Below are positions 1 to 9,753 of a stretch of 64,000 nucleotides of DNA, piece by piece. Within the stretch, counting starts at the first letter, position 1. Each line of letters starts with the position of its first letter. The position numbers and the translations under genes are program-made. This DNA is from Cladosporium sp. IMV 00045 (Eukaryota; Ascomycota; Dothideomycetes; Cladosporiales; Cladosporiaceae): assembly GCA_001931905.2 (NCBI GenBank), contig MSJI02000576.1:1-64000 (forward strand). Direction: 5' to 3'. The notes beneath the pieces were generated by a model, which saw nothing but the letters and a program-made list of their open reading frames with translations, ran no database searches and was not told the origin of the DNA.

Positions 1-945
1 TGGGCTCAAATTTAGTCATTGCGACAGTGTTCTTGTGGCCGTGTAGAGTGGTGAGGCAGCGCCCAGTTCGCGGATCCCAAAGCTTCACTTGATGGTCCTT
101 TGATCCCGAGACCAAAAGACCTTTGCTTGGGTGCCAGTCCACACATTTTGCATCCCACTGATGGCCAGTGAGTGTGGACTCCTCAACTCCACCAGCGAAA
201 TCGAAGATTTTGAGAGTTGCATCGTCACTCGCTGTGACAAACTTTGTGTCTGTAGGTGCAAATGCGAGGTCGCGGATTGGATCAGTGTGGGCTTGAATCC
301 CCTTGACGTTGTTGAAGTTGGTCTGCCAGTACTTGACAATACCATCTTGGTCCGCTGAAATCAGCCATTCGTTGTTGTGAGAGTACGTCGCCGCTCGAAG
401 TGCGCAGTCGTGTGCTTGCATGATCGTCTCGAAGTTGAAGCCGGTGCCGTTCCAGAGAGTGAATTCGCCACTGGTACTACCGGTAAGAAGACGTCTGCCT
501 TCTGGTGTCCATTTTACTACGTTGACCGGATGCTTGACCTTGTTCAGGGAGGAATGAAGATGCCGAGCGGGAATCGAATCGACTGGCCGACTCCTGCGAG
601 CAGCAGGTGGCAACATCTACACAGGCGTAAGTGAGGTGCGCAGAGTACAGAGATCTTATTTGAACATACATCAAATACATAGCTAAGACTGTGACGCTCA
701 GATTCGAAGCCTCTCACGCCTTGATGTTTAGGCCTTCGATTCTCGAGGTAACGAACATATGTAGTCCCGATATCCGTGGCATTTCCTGATGATACCATTT
801 TAGCCAAATTCATCATCTCCCAAACAATACTGTCATAAAATTGCAGCCTCTCCTCACTCCCAAAGGGGTACTCACTTCTGCTTGGCCGTCCTCTCACTCG
901 TCCGGGTTCAAAGCCGCCATGCTCAGGCTGGTATCCACCATCCAT
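1..945 (-). CDS. PFS2: PFS2-like polyadenylation factor subunit 2 (WD40), 3' part outside window
   Basis: Cleavage and polyadenylation factor subunit, the WDR33/Pfs2 WD-repeat scaffold that acts in nuclear mRNA 3'-end formation. My model has three exons: 945-876, 785-670 and 616 to beyond base 1. The introns begin GTGAGT and GTATGT and end CAG and TAG, and phases agree (1, then 0). Exon 2 gives the conserved [14 protein letters not shown] segment. Exon 3 starts MLPP and runs through [22 protein letters not shown], the hallmark that precedes the propeller, then WD repeats with [23 protein letters not shown] and [16 protein letters not shown]. The C-terminal part is cut by the window edge. Exon 1 is the least certain part, because the first intron is a multiple of three and reads through open. 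The gene is divergent from OMA1. Confidence 0.9.
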
Positions 946-1401
946 GGCGGCAAATGTCGTGAAAGATCAACAAAAGGTCCAGTCCAATGTCAACCCACAC
1001 GAGCCGCTGCAGAGTCGTTCTTGTCAAAGACTCCAACACTAATGAGGCGAATTAAGTGAACTCCGAGAGGTCCGATGTAAGGCGTCTTTGGTCCTACTTC
1101 AAAGTAGTTTCTACTGCTTTCAGTCTCTGGTTATCGTGCAGTTCCGGTAAATGATTGGTTAGGCTGTCCGATGAAGATGCTCACGCTGGAGATGTTGATT
1201 TTGGAGAGCTCCAGCCTCGGACGCGGTTTCGCGTTGCTCCAGCCCACCTGCGGGCCGCAATCGGCCCAAGCGTCGCGAATATGAGCTCATGCTGCTTCAA
1301 TAATGATTAGACTCTCGACACCTACATTCCGCACGTAACTACAAGAGGAACCAGCACACCCTCGAATCGAGACACGGTAAGTGTACTTCACTTCCGTCAC
1401 C
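946..1401. promoter_or_regulatory. divergent promoter region PFS2 / OMA1
   Basis: 456 bp between the two divergent start codons. It must hold both promoters and 5' leaders. A GTAAGT just upstream of the OMA1 ATG (about 1378) could be a leader-intron donor, but I see no firm acceptor. No other gene is seen. Confidence 0.5.
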
Positions 1402-2563
1402 ATGTTCACTTCACGCTTCATCCGCTCTACACCGCTCGCTATGCGTAACCTCGCAACACCTCAGCTCTTCTCTTCAGCGCAACGAGTAACGACAAGCACC
1501 TTGCGCCAAACAACACACCGAACATTTAACTCAGCTTCCTCGGGATCGCGAATACGATGGCAGACGTTCTCCAAAAGATCGCATCAGCGATACCAACAGA
1601 AGCGTGGTTATCGACGCCCCTTCAACTATCAGCGATTTCAGGCAACAAGTAGCGGGTTGAGGAGATGGGCAGCACACCCATACTTCTACTACCATGTAGC
1701 GGGAATAGGAGGATTCATTGGAGGAATCTATATCTACAACCTGGACGAAGTACCCGTGTCACATAGACGTCGCTTCAACATCGTCTCACCCGAAGCCGAG
1801 AAGCAGACAGGCCAGGCCATGTACCAGCAGACTATGCAAGAATACGGCGGCAAGATCCTCCCGGCATACCACCCTAAATCCAGAATGGTGCAGCGGGTCC
1901 TCGACCGTTTGATCCCTCATTCTGGGCTTGCAAACGAGGATTGGGAGGTCCACGTCATTGACGACCCGATGAAGAACGCCTTCGTCATTCCTGGCGGCAA
2001 GGTGTTCGTCTTCAGCGGCATTCTAGACATCTGCCAGGGAGACGATGGCTTAGCCGCAGTACTCGGGCACGAGATCGCACACAATGTCGCCCACCACGCC
2101 GCAGAGCGCATGTCGCAGTCAAATTTCCTGCTCATCTTCGCTGTCATCGGTTCTCTCTTCCTCGGAATCGACCCAGGCTTTGGCAACATCTTCGTCGACT
2201 ACGCTTTCATGCGACCTGGGTCAAGAGCGCAGGAGTCAGAGGCGGACTACATCGGTCTGCTGATGATGGCAGAAAGCTGCTACCAGCCTGAGGCAGCGAT
2301 GGGCCTTTGGGCGCGAATGGAAGAAGAGGAGAAATACGCGCCTCCTCAGTTCATGAGCACTCACCCCAGCAATCACAATCGCCTTGAGCAGATCAGAGAG
2401 TGGCTTCCAGAGGCAGAGTCGAAACGCGACAGTAGCGAATGCTCCTCGATCAGCAGTTATGGTACGTCTATGTTATAAAGCAACAATCCCGTTATGAGTA
2501 CTGACAAAGACATCAGCGAGCGATTTCAAGCAAACGTTCCGACGCCCTCAATGGGGATCATGA
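1402..2563 (+). CDS. OMA1: OMA1-like mitochondrial inner-membrane metallopeptidase
   Basis: M48-family zinc peptidase of the mitochondrial inner membrane, which cleaves OPA1/Mgm1-type and other quality-control substrates under stress. Two exons: 1402-2461 and 2517-2563, with a GTACGT donor, CTGAC branch and CAG acceptor. Without the splice the frame stops soon after the donor. The predicted protein is 368 aa. The N-terminus is rich in Arg, Ser and Thr without acids, like a mitochondrial presequence. A membrane segment (GIGGFIGGIYIYN) precedes the EVP-x-x-x-RRRFN signature. HEIAH (residues 223-227) gives two zinc ligands, and ESEAD (278-282) the third. The ATG at 1402 has a CACC context, and the frame is open but without an ATG for 21 bases upstream. 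The spliced tail SDFKQTFRR replaces an unlikely GTSML end. Confidence 0.93.
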
Positions 2564-2970
2564 ATGCTTCACCTAGCGTGAGTGTGTGTGGGCGTGAAAT
2601 GCGATCCAGCGGCATGTATTCCTATGAGACGACAATCCATCTTTTATGAATTCTACTTAGCCAGTTTGTGAACAATCACAACCACGCAAATGCGACATTG
2701 ACCTCTTCACAAGATTGTTCAAACATCTTACCGTATTGCTCGGTTGTCTCTGCCATTCTGGCCTTCGATATGGTCCCGTTTTGAAATTCAAGTATCGAGC
2801 CACCTCCGACTCCGATGATTGTCTTTGACATCTCCCCTCCTCGCACAATTACTCTTCCCTCCATTTGTGTACAGGTCCATTAATTTGGCCCTCACCCACA
2901 GCACCAGAAGAAGAAGAGCAAAAAGATGTGCAATCAGGAAGAGTGGCAAAAGGATAGAAGAAACATCTGT

Positions 2971-3071
2971 TACAAACCCCCGGAATCGAACCGGGAACCT
3001 TCTGTGCTGCCATCAGAGCCAATGTTGCAACTGTTGTTAGACAGAAATCATAACCGCTAGACCAGGCTTGC
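2971..3071 (-). tRNA. tRNA-Val (anticodon AAC) with 28-nt intron
   Basis: Reading the minus strand, the acceptor GCAAGCC pairs with GGTTTGT (two G-T wobbles). The D arm is GTC...GAT, the anticodon stem TCTGT/ACAGA, and the T arm CCCGG-TTCGATT-CCGGG. The loop reads C-T-AAC-A, giving anticodon AAC (Val) at 3038-3036. An intron of 28 nt (3034-3007) sits directly after position 37, the canonical eukaryotic site, and contains GTT that can pair with the anticodon. A T4 run follows the 3' end (2950-2947) as a Pol III terminator. The B box (GGTTCGATTCC) is perfect. The exact intron ends could shift by a base. Confidence 0.9.
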
Positions 3072-3516
3072 TTTGTTGATTTCATTTCTGATGAGAATAT
3101 TGGTGCTCGTCTCGAATATAATCTTTTGAAACGACCGGAAATGGCGAGGATTGACTGCTTGTGAGTACTTGACAAGTGCGAGTCCAGCATGGACACATTC
3201 GCATTTGGTTGATATGTATTGGAAGGACAAAGTCAGTTGGTGTACTTCGGAATAAGTACATCACATGTGCTTCGCTTCAGGATTCAATGGTCACCTGTGT
3301 TTTGATCGAGCGGTTCATCGATTGACATAAGTTTGGACATCAACCAAGTACCAAACATCAATCAATCCACAACCATATGAGTACGATACCAGGCCAGATC
3401 TACCCAATTGCACCATAACAAAGTCCGGTGATCGAACCCAAAATAGGTCAAGATTCAACTGAACGAGTACAGAATTTTGCAAGGGCGCAGTGCTATCAGA
3501 ACGATTTGCTGTGGTA

Positions 3517-3536
3517 CCCCAACCCTAACCCTAGGG
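3517..3536. repeat. interstitial telomere-like tract (CCCTAA)n
   Basis: Two tandem AACCCT units plus flanking partial units, matching the fungal telomere repeat TTAGGG on the minus strand. The tract ends in the palindrome CCCTAGGG. It lies between convergent genes, far from any contig end in this window. Confidence 0.6.
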
Positions 3537-3980
3537 AGATACATGATGTTACCAGCCACGCGAACCACAAGAAGCGTACGTAGTATATTTGGCTTGCAAG
3601 GGAAAGCGTGTGTCACGAATTGCAGTCATCACGTACGTAAGCTGTGATGATCGAGGCCGTGATCGGCGTCAAATCTGTTGTAAATTGGACACCGAGGCTT
3701 GTTGAAGTTGAAGAGTACATGATGAGTATCGAGAAGCTACATGTATGGCTAATACACTGAAAGAGATGAGAGCAAATCAAGCGCTCTCTGCGTATGATGC
3801 GTCGCAGAGACACTGAACGCCATGTGAAGAAAGCAAACAGTCCCTGTGTGTATCGCTTCGTAGAGACATTCGACAGAAGTTAACATGGAAAAACGCCTCT
3901 GCAAAACCAGGCGAACACCGTACCGGCTTCTCTAGCACAGAGAAATCATCGATGACATGAATTAGCACCCCGAACACCTA

Positions 3981-4982
3981 TCACTTCTCGGAGCTTCCCT
4001 GAAAGCTGCTTTGAGAGTCTTCGCCGAAGACGAACTGCTTCTCAATACCGCCCAAATCAGCAAAGGAAGCGGGAAGGCCCATCCCAGGCATCGACGTCGG
4101 CGAAACGTAGAAGGTATTGGTCCAGACATGGGCTTGATCATTCATCAGCTTCGCAACCTCGAGCGTACGGCAAACGACCTTGTGACGCTTGTGGTCGTTA
4201 CGCTGGCAAGCCTTGCTGCAGTACTTCTGGCCCCTGCAATTCCCGCAGTACAGAGGTTTGCGCGGCTTCTGGCCGCAGCCGCCGCAGAGTTCGTCGTCAG
4301 TGTAGCCCATGTCTCCTTTGCTGCACGGTCCGATCATGGACACGAATGCACCCTTGACGGGGTGGCCCATGCGTTTGGATTGGTACCCATGCGGACGGCC
4401 TCCGAACAGGAGAGCGAGGCAAGGATCCGTTTTGGCGTTCTCTGACAGCACTGTATTGCGTGCGAAGGTCGTGAAGTCCAGAGGCGAGCCGGGCTTGAAA
4501 CCGTCGGCGTCGAGCAGAGCCCTTTTCATCTGCTCCTTAGCGCCATCCATGAGTGGTGCGGTCTCGAAGATTCCGACGAGCATGTCCTTAAAGGTATTAA
4601 AGAACATCTTGTAGCCGGGAGCAGTGTAGAGAGTCTGACAGCCGTGACCCATGGCGCACGCTCCCAAAATCACAGGGAGGTAGCCGTTGTAGGTGTAGTC
4701 CTGAGTGGTGATCGGATTGAAATAGTTAGCCACCAATTTGGTTGTGATTTGGTGGAGAATGCCAGAGTCGAGATGCTTGCGAACACGCTCTCTCGCAGCG
4801 GTGGATGAGCAGACATCGGCACACAGTGAGTAGATGATGGCCGACCCGTTTTTGGCAGTTGTCGGAGTGAGCTGATTGAGGCCTGCAAGCTCGTTGAGAC
4901 GTAAGACTGCGAACAGAGCACCGTCGTTGTCGAAGAGGTACTCGCTCCAGACACGACCTGTGATGACGGGTTGGAACTCCAT
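3981..4982 (-). CDS. MYND-type zinc-finger protein
   Basis: Protein of 333 aa with a C-terminal MYND finger at about residues 233-271: CGGCGQ, YCGNC, KYCSKAC, then H-x3-H-x3-C, so all Cys/His ligands are present. MYND fingers bind proline-rich protein partners. The N-terminal 230 residues contain no domain I recognise but look globular, with repeated hydrophobic helices (ILGACAMGHGC and similar). The ATG at 4982 is preferred. The frame is open upstream to 5174, but that part has a low-complexity, leader-like composition. Single exon. It is convergent with OMA1 and transcribed away from the INO80F-like gene region. It is not SamB-like at its N-terminus. The specific role is unknown. Confidence 0.8.
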   Translation of the reverse strand: MEFQPVITGRVWSEYLFDNDGALFAVLRLNELAGLNQLTPTTAKNGSAIIYSLCADVCSSTAARERVRKHLDSGILHQITTKLVANYFNPITTQDYTYNGYLPVILGACAMGHGCQTLYTAPGYKMFFNTFKDMLVGIFETAPLMDGAKEQMKRALLDADGFKPGSPLDFTTFARNTVLSENAKTDPCLALLFGGRPHGYQSKRMGHPVKGAFVSMIGPCSKGDMGYTDDELCGGCGQKPRKPLYCGNCRGQKYCSKACQRNDHKRHKVVCRTLEVAKLMNDQAHVWTNTFYVSPTSMPGMGLPASFADLGGIEKQFVFGEDSQSSFQGSSEK

Positions 4983-5501
4983 GTTGCGTGCTTGTTGATG
5001 GAATTTGCGCTGGATGATGCTCAGAGGGATAGAGGCGTATGTTGGATGTGAGGAGGGGAAGGGGAAAGAGAGACTGTAGAGACAGCTGGCCGAGGATGAG
5101 GTGAGGTCGTAAATGAGCTTTAGGCAGCAGTCGACTCTATGAAGCAAGTGAGGAAAGAGCGACCCAGCGCGCACGACTTGAACATCAGCGCGGTAGGTCT
5201 TGTATCAAACCTACGTCGTGAGCATGTTCTACATGGCCAACGAAGCCTCCTCTTCCGTCCAGCTCCCTGTAATCTCGGACGTGATGGCAATGGCAAAGTA
5301 AAGATCATTAGCACGCAACGACACTCCTTCCGAGAGCTCGCTGGTCGAGGATTTAACAACGAAAGAGAAAAGGACTTGCCCGGGAGGATGAGAGAGAAGG
5401 GGAGTAAATTAGCATTTCTGTGACATGAACTCCACGCTGCTTTTTGTTCCCCAGTATCCTGGTGCTGTAATGCAACATCTTGAAATCCACGAACATGCTT
5501 C
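4983..5501. other. intergenic, promoter side of the MYND gene
   Basis: 519 bp between the MYND gene start and the stop of the next gene on the same strand. It should contain the MYND-gene promoter and the 3' UTR of the neighbour. Nothing else is recognised. Confidence 0.4.
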
Positions 5502-6345
5502 TCACAAATCAGACTCAGCCGCGCCACCACCAGAAACAATCCTCCTCTCCCCATCACGCCCTTCTCTAATCGTAGGTCCAGCACTGAGACTTTCTCCCAC
5601 AACACCGTTCTGATGGTTGATCGGCGCCCGGTCTTCGTCGTTGCCTAATTCATGCGAGCTCGTGATGTAAGGATTTGGAGGAACGCCAGCGGAAGAGTCT
5701 GCCTCGTCGTTTTCGATGGGCGCAACATACACCCACTGCTCGTTCTCGTAAACATTTGCGCGGATTGTGCCACCACCGGGCCCTCGCACGAGAGGCGGCG
5801 GCGGCACAAAGCCGTTAGAAGACACCCGTCGTCTCAAAGGATTCGAAGGTTGAGGGGAAGATGCGCCAGGCTGTGTGCGGCGGCGCTTGTCGCGGTGAGG
5901 GCGGTCGGCCGGAGGCTAGAGATGAAAAAGAGAGCCAGAACGTCAGCTGCCAATCTTCACCGGTGCCTTTCTTGGGGGTAATTGTACACCCACCGGCCGG
6001 CCGACTTTAACCTACCGTGCCGACGCCCTCGTCGCCGCTCGCTTCGCTGCCTTCGACGTTCGGCTCGACCCTCTTGCTCAGCTGTTCCAGCAGGAATGCC
6101 CGCTCCAGTCGCATCTTCATGATCGCTCGGTCCAGCCGCACTCTCCTGATTCTGGCCTCCTCGTTTGCGGCTTCGACTTCGTTCAGCCGGCGCTTGAGCT
6201 GGATGCACTTTCGGTAGTAGGCTTTTTCGACACTGGGCGCAAGCGGAGTGCCTGCTGCGCGTTTGGCTGGGACTTTAGAGCGGCGAATTAGCTGGGGTGC
6301 TTCGTGGAGGCTGTGTGAAGTCTGGTTCCTACCTAAGGGTGGCAT
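5502..6345 (-). CDS. INO80F/TFPT-like coiled-coil nuclear protein
   Basis: Two exons, 6345-6016 and 5915-5502, joined in phase 0 by a 100-nt intron (GTAGGT donor, CTGAC branch, TCTCTAG acceptor). The product is 247 aa. Residues about 35-85 form a basic coiled coil: KAYYRKCIQLKRRLNEVE, then LERAFLLEQL. This YRK..RL..VE..N ... RLERAFLLEQL pattern is what I know from the INO80F (TFPT) family, a subunit of the INO80 chromatin remodeller. The splice joins it to DRPHRDKRRR, a basic nuclear-type stretch, followed by a proline-rich, disordered tail. The ATG at 6345 is chosen because the longer open frame upstream begins at a non-ATG codon. The family assignment is inference from a short motif; the splice model is well supported. 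Confidence 0.65.
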
Positions 6346-7201
6346 TGTTGCGATGCCGAAGTTGCGCTCAAACGGGTGACTTGGTTGGAAGTTGAGGTCT
6401 CTCGTTGGATAGTTTGTGGTGAGGTGTCGGTCTGATGGATTGTAGGAGATTTGTTTGCGTGTAGTGGTCGTTGATGTGAGTGGTTGTTGAAGGTATGCTG
6501 GAGGGTGAGCGAAGTCAAACGCTCGCTTTGAGATGCGCGCGTCCTCGGCACTCAAGCTGACTGCAGCGGGCGTTGCTTGGGAGGAGCGTCACTTCCAATC
6601 GCTTTACGCGTTGCTTCACACCAGTGAAGTTGAAAACCAATGAACACCGAAGTCGATGTCGTTCATCAATCATGCAAACAGCTTTAATATTTCGTGAACA
6701 GATTATCAGCCTTACCGTGCGGTTTGACCCAGCTCTCCATCTTCTTGCTTTGATGTGGTACGAGCTACCACCTGAGCTTCCTTCACAGGAGACCAAGAGC
6801 TGCGATACTATACATGTATCGTCTGATATGTGCATTGGGCCTTACCATGCTTACGTCCCAACAATACTGCACTGGTAAAGGGCACTGAGCCCATTGGCCT
6901 GTAAGTGCAAGTACTCAAGTGTCACGCCACGGTGCCTGAGCTCCTACAATGGCTGAGCGAGCGAGCATGGCGATCAGTAACGTTAATACTTACGTGCAAG
7001 AAGTAACCTTGTCGCCTTCATTTATCAACACAAGTTGTTTCATATATGCAGTGGTTGGCTACAGCATCTACAAGCTAGGATCACGAGCAGGTTTCTCTCA
7101 AGGCCGCCGACCCGGGCCACGAGGACGCCATCTCAAGATGACATTCACTCCATGCCTGGGAGCGCCTTACAAGAAGAATCAACTCTCTGCAGCAAACCCC
7201 T
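6346..7201. other. intergenic
   Basis: 856 bp upstream of the INO80F-like gene and downstream of the Est1-type gene. Open frames here (for example 6949-7269 +) overlap the neighbour's 3' end, begin weakly and show no known domain. I see nothing else. Confidence 0.4.
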
Positions 7202-9753
7202 TCAACCTCTCTCCAAACCCCTCTCTCCGAAAATGCTCACATTGGTACTCGCAGGTTGGTGTCGCTTAACCTTCGAAAGTGGGATCGACGGCCGGCGCTC
7301 GTATTTGGGTGATATGCTTGGCCGGTCTTGGGTGCCCGCCGAGCGTCCGTATGCAGGAAGAGATGGTTTGGGAGAGAATTCCGGTACGAGGACATAGTCG
7401 CTCTCAACGGAAGAGTCACCAGCGCTGCGTGCTGACACAGAGCAAGGTGATTGCGTGGCAGACATCAGATCATCCGCGTCCGATGCTGCGACGTTCGAGA
7501 ACCGTTTGGTATCCCGGTCATAGGACAGGACATTGGGCTTCTGAGCCAGAACCATGCCGAGGTAGAGTATTCTTGCTGCGCGGTGCTGCCTCTTAGTCTC
7601 ATCTTCCAGGCAGCGCGAGCCGTCGTCGTCTTCGATGTTGGCGAACCAGTCTGGAGCGAAGTACCATTGTGCCCACACTAGCCCTCGTATCATGTAATCT
7701 TCGAACAGTGGGACGCCATCGCGCGGGCACGTCTCACCGCATGCGTATGCTTCGATGCGAGAGGTTATAGGGAAGGATCTTGCGAGGAGGTTAAGGAAAT
7801 GGGAGAGAGAACACCAATCCACATCACTGGAATCAAATAGCCCATCGAACGTATTGCGAGTATCGCCATCGAGGGGAAGCCGAGAGCGTAGCGTATTAGT
7901 GCTGTTGAAAAAGACAAGCATGATGTGCAAGTAGGGCATGAGATCAATGAGTGATTCTCTGGAAGGTGTACGCCGTATGATGCTGTTGAAAGTAAAGTAG
8001 CAGAACTGGTAGACAGAGTCTTGGGGGTGTTGGTACTTTTCCAGATTGACCAGAGGCAAATGCGTGACGGGAGCTTGGTTTGAGAAGACATGGTCCTGCG
8101 ATGGGCGCGATGCCAGGATCTCTTGGCTGAGGACCGAATCGTACAGCTGTCGACAAATGTTGTCCGGTGTTCCAAACCCGAATAGGGCGGCAATATTCGT
8201 CACTGCCAGAGCTACGCCATAATTGGCGATTTTGCTGCTAGGCTGATCCTTCAGTAAATTTAAAGCAGCATTGCAATCTCGCTTTGTAAGTTCAAGTTCG
8301 CGACCTGCAAAGACTCGAGCATGAAAACACATGATCATCGCTTCCGCTGATTGATTGCCACTCTTGAGGCCCTGCTCGTCGTTCAGCACAGGTGAGCAGA
8401 GGGTCCTCAATGATTCCCTCGCATTCAAGAAAGGCACCACCGAAGTCAATGCACGGGAGTAAAGATAGAACTTTCGCAACGAAGGCCTTTCCAGAATTCC
8501 AGAATGATGATACAGCCGGCCGACTGAAGGATGACGGTCTGCTGCCATAACGTACCAGCGCCCAGCTACGCCTCCCCAAACCGTATGAATTTCACGATCC
8601 TCCTCGATAGCCATCCGATAGCGCGCAAGGTCGCCTAGGCATTCGATCCAAGTATCGGTGAAACCAGGAACGGTCTCGAGGAGCAGCGACATCATCTGGT
8701 ACGCAAGGTAGATGAACGCCAGCATGTATTCCTGAGAGTCCGGACGGCGATGGCGGAGCACTTCTAGGAACGCATGTATGCCGTGTTTCCACATGCGTGC
8801 AGGCATTGAATACTTGGTCGCGAGCCCAAGCAGTGCAGGGTTGGCGGAAGGATGTTGCGTGGCCATGAGGAAGTCATGATGCTCGTATAATAACGTCCTA
8901 TGCAATGCGACAAGGGCTTGCCACTGCTCGGTGCTCAAAGGCTCGTCAGGACGAGCAGCCTTCTGAGCATCAATACTTATGCACTTCGCCTCCACCATGA
9001 CGAGACCTGCATAAATACCTTTAACCTCTGCAGCAAGCTGTTCTTGAGAAATTGGTGAGAATTCCGGCTGCAGCGGGATTCCAGGATAACGATTTTTACC
9101 GCGCAAATGTAGAGCATCTTGTGAGATGAGCTGCGACTTTGGATCTGCGATGTTCCCTTCGAGTGAATCGCTGATCGAGGGCTTTACGTCCTGGATCCAG
9201 TCAGTCTTGCACAATGCACATACGTATAAAGATCTCGCACATTGTTCTCCATGAGCGAATCATGTCTATCTGCGGTCAACAGCCCAGACTTTCTCGTCCG
9301 TATGTCAGAAGCAGATTTTGTGTTCTGGCGTGAATGCCGCGCCATCGAGTTTGGACATGATGCGTATCTTTGATGCTGGGACAGCGGCTGACAGTCGCCT
9401 TCGGGTGAATTGCACCTGTCACCACGGTGGAACGCAAGGTCTTCTGAGGACGATTCTAAGCGCTTTCGGTGCTTTGCGACTACCGGTTCGTCGGCAGCAG
9501 GGCGTTTGAGAGAGGATGGAATCTTTTGACATTCGTTTGAGCCACAGGGCGGCGAGTTTTCCTTGATGTGAAGTGCTGAGAGTCTGGCGGTGTGGGGCTG
9601 CATGGAGCTGGGAGATCCATCGCGCGAGGAGTCCGTTTCCGGGGTGAGTTGGTGTCTGTTGCTATTCATTGATCCGCAAGACGATGATGCCGGAGATCCA
9701 GACAGTTGTGCTGGACTGCGGGCGCCGTGGCTACATACTCGTTTTCTACTCAT
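7202..9753 (-). CDS. Est1/SMG7-type DNA/RNA-binding domain protein
   Basis: Two-exon model, 9753-9224 and 9170-7202, giving 832 aa. The N-terminal 175 residues are Ser/Pro-rich and disordered. The remainder has the Est1/EBS1/SMG7 helical region: a 14-3-3-like segment (about 230-300) followed by the signature VWGGVAGRWYVMAADRHP..GRLYHHSGILERPSLRKFYLYSRAL..VVPFLNARESL. That family works in telomerase recruitment and nonsense-mediated decay. Filamentous fungi carry several paralogs of unclear role, and the exact orthology cannot be told here. For the intron I chose the GTATGT donor with the acceptor in front of position 9170 (phase 2). The alternative GTGCGA donor with an acceptor at 9190 is also in frame, so the junction is uncertain by about 15 residues. 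The C-terminal 90 residues are low complexity. Confidence 0.8.

Larger units (their letters stand above)
2564..3980. other. intergenic region with tRNA-Val and telomere-like tract
   Basis: 1.4 kb between two convergent genes (OMA1 and the MYND protein). It holds the tRNA-Val gene (2971-3071) and a short CCCTAA tract (3517-3536), listed separately. Several open frames shorter than 120 codons are present, but none shows a recognisable domain. Confidence 0.5.

Noticed and set aside
2676..2864. 62-codon minus-strand frame near tRNA-Val
   Set aside because: Mildly protein-like composition (Gly-rich start), but too short, with an overlapping rival frame, no splice partner found and no known motif.
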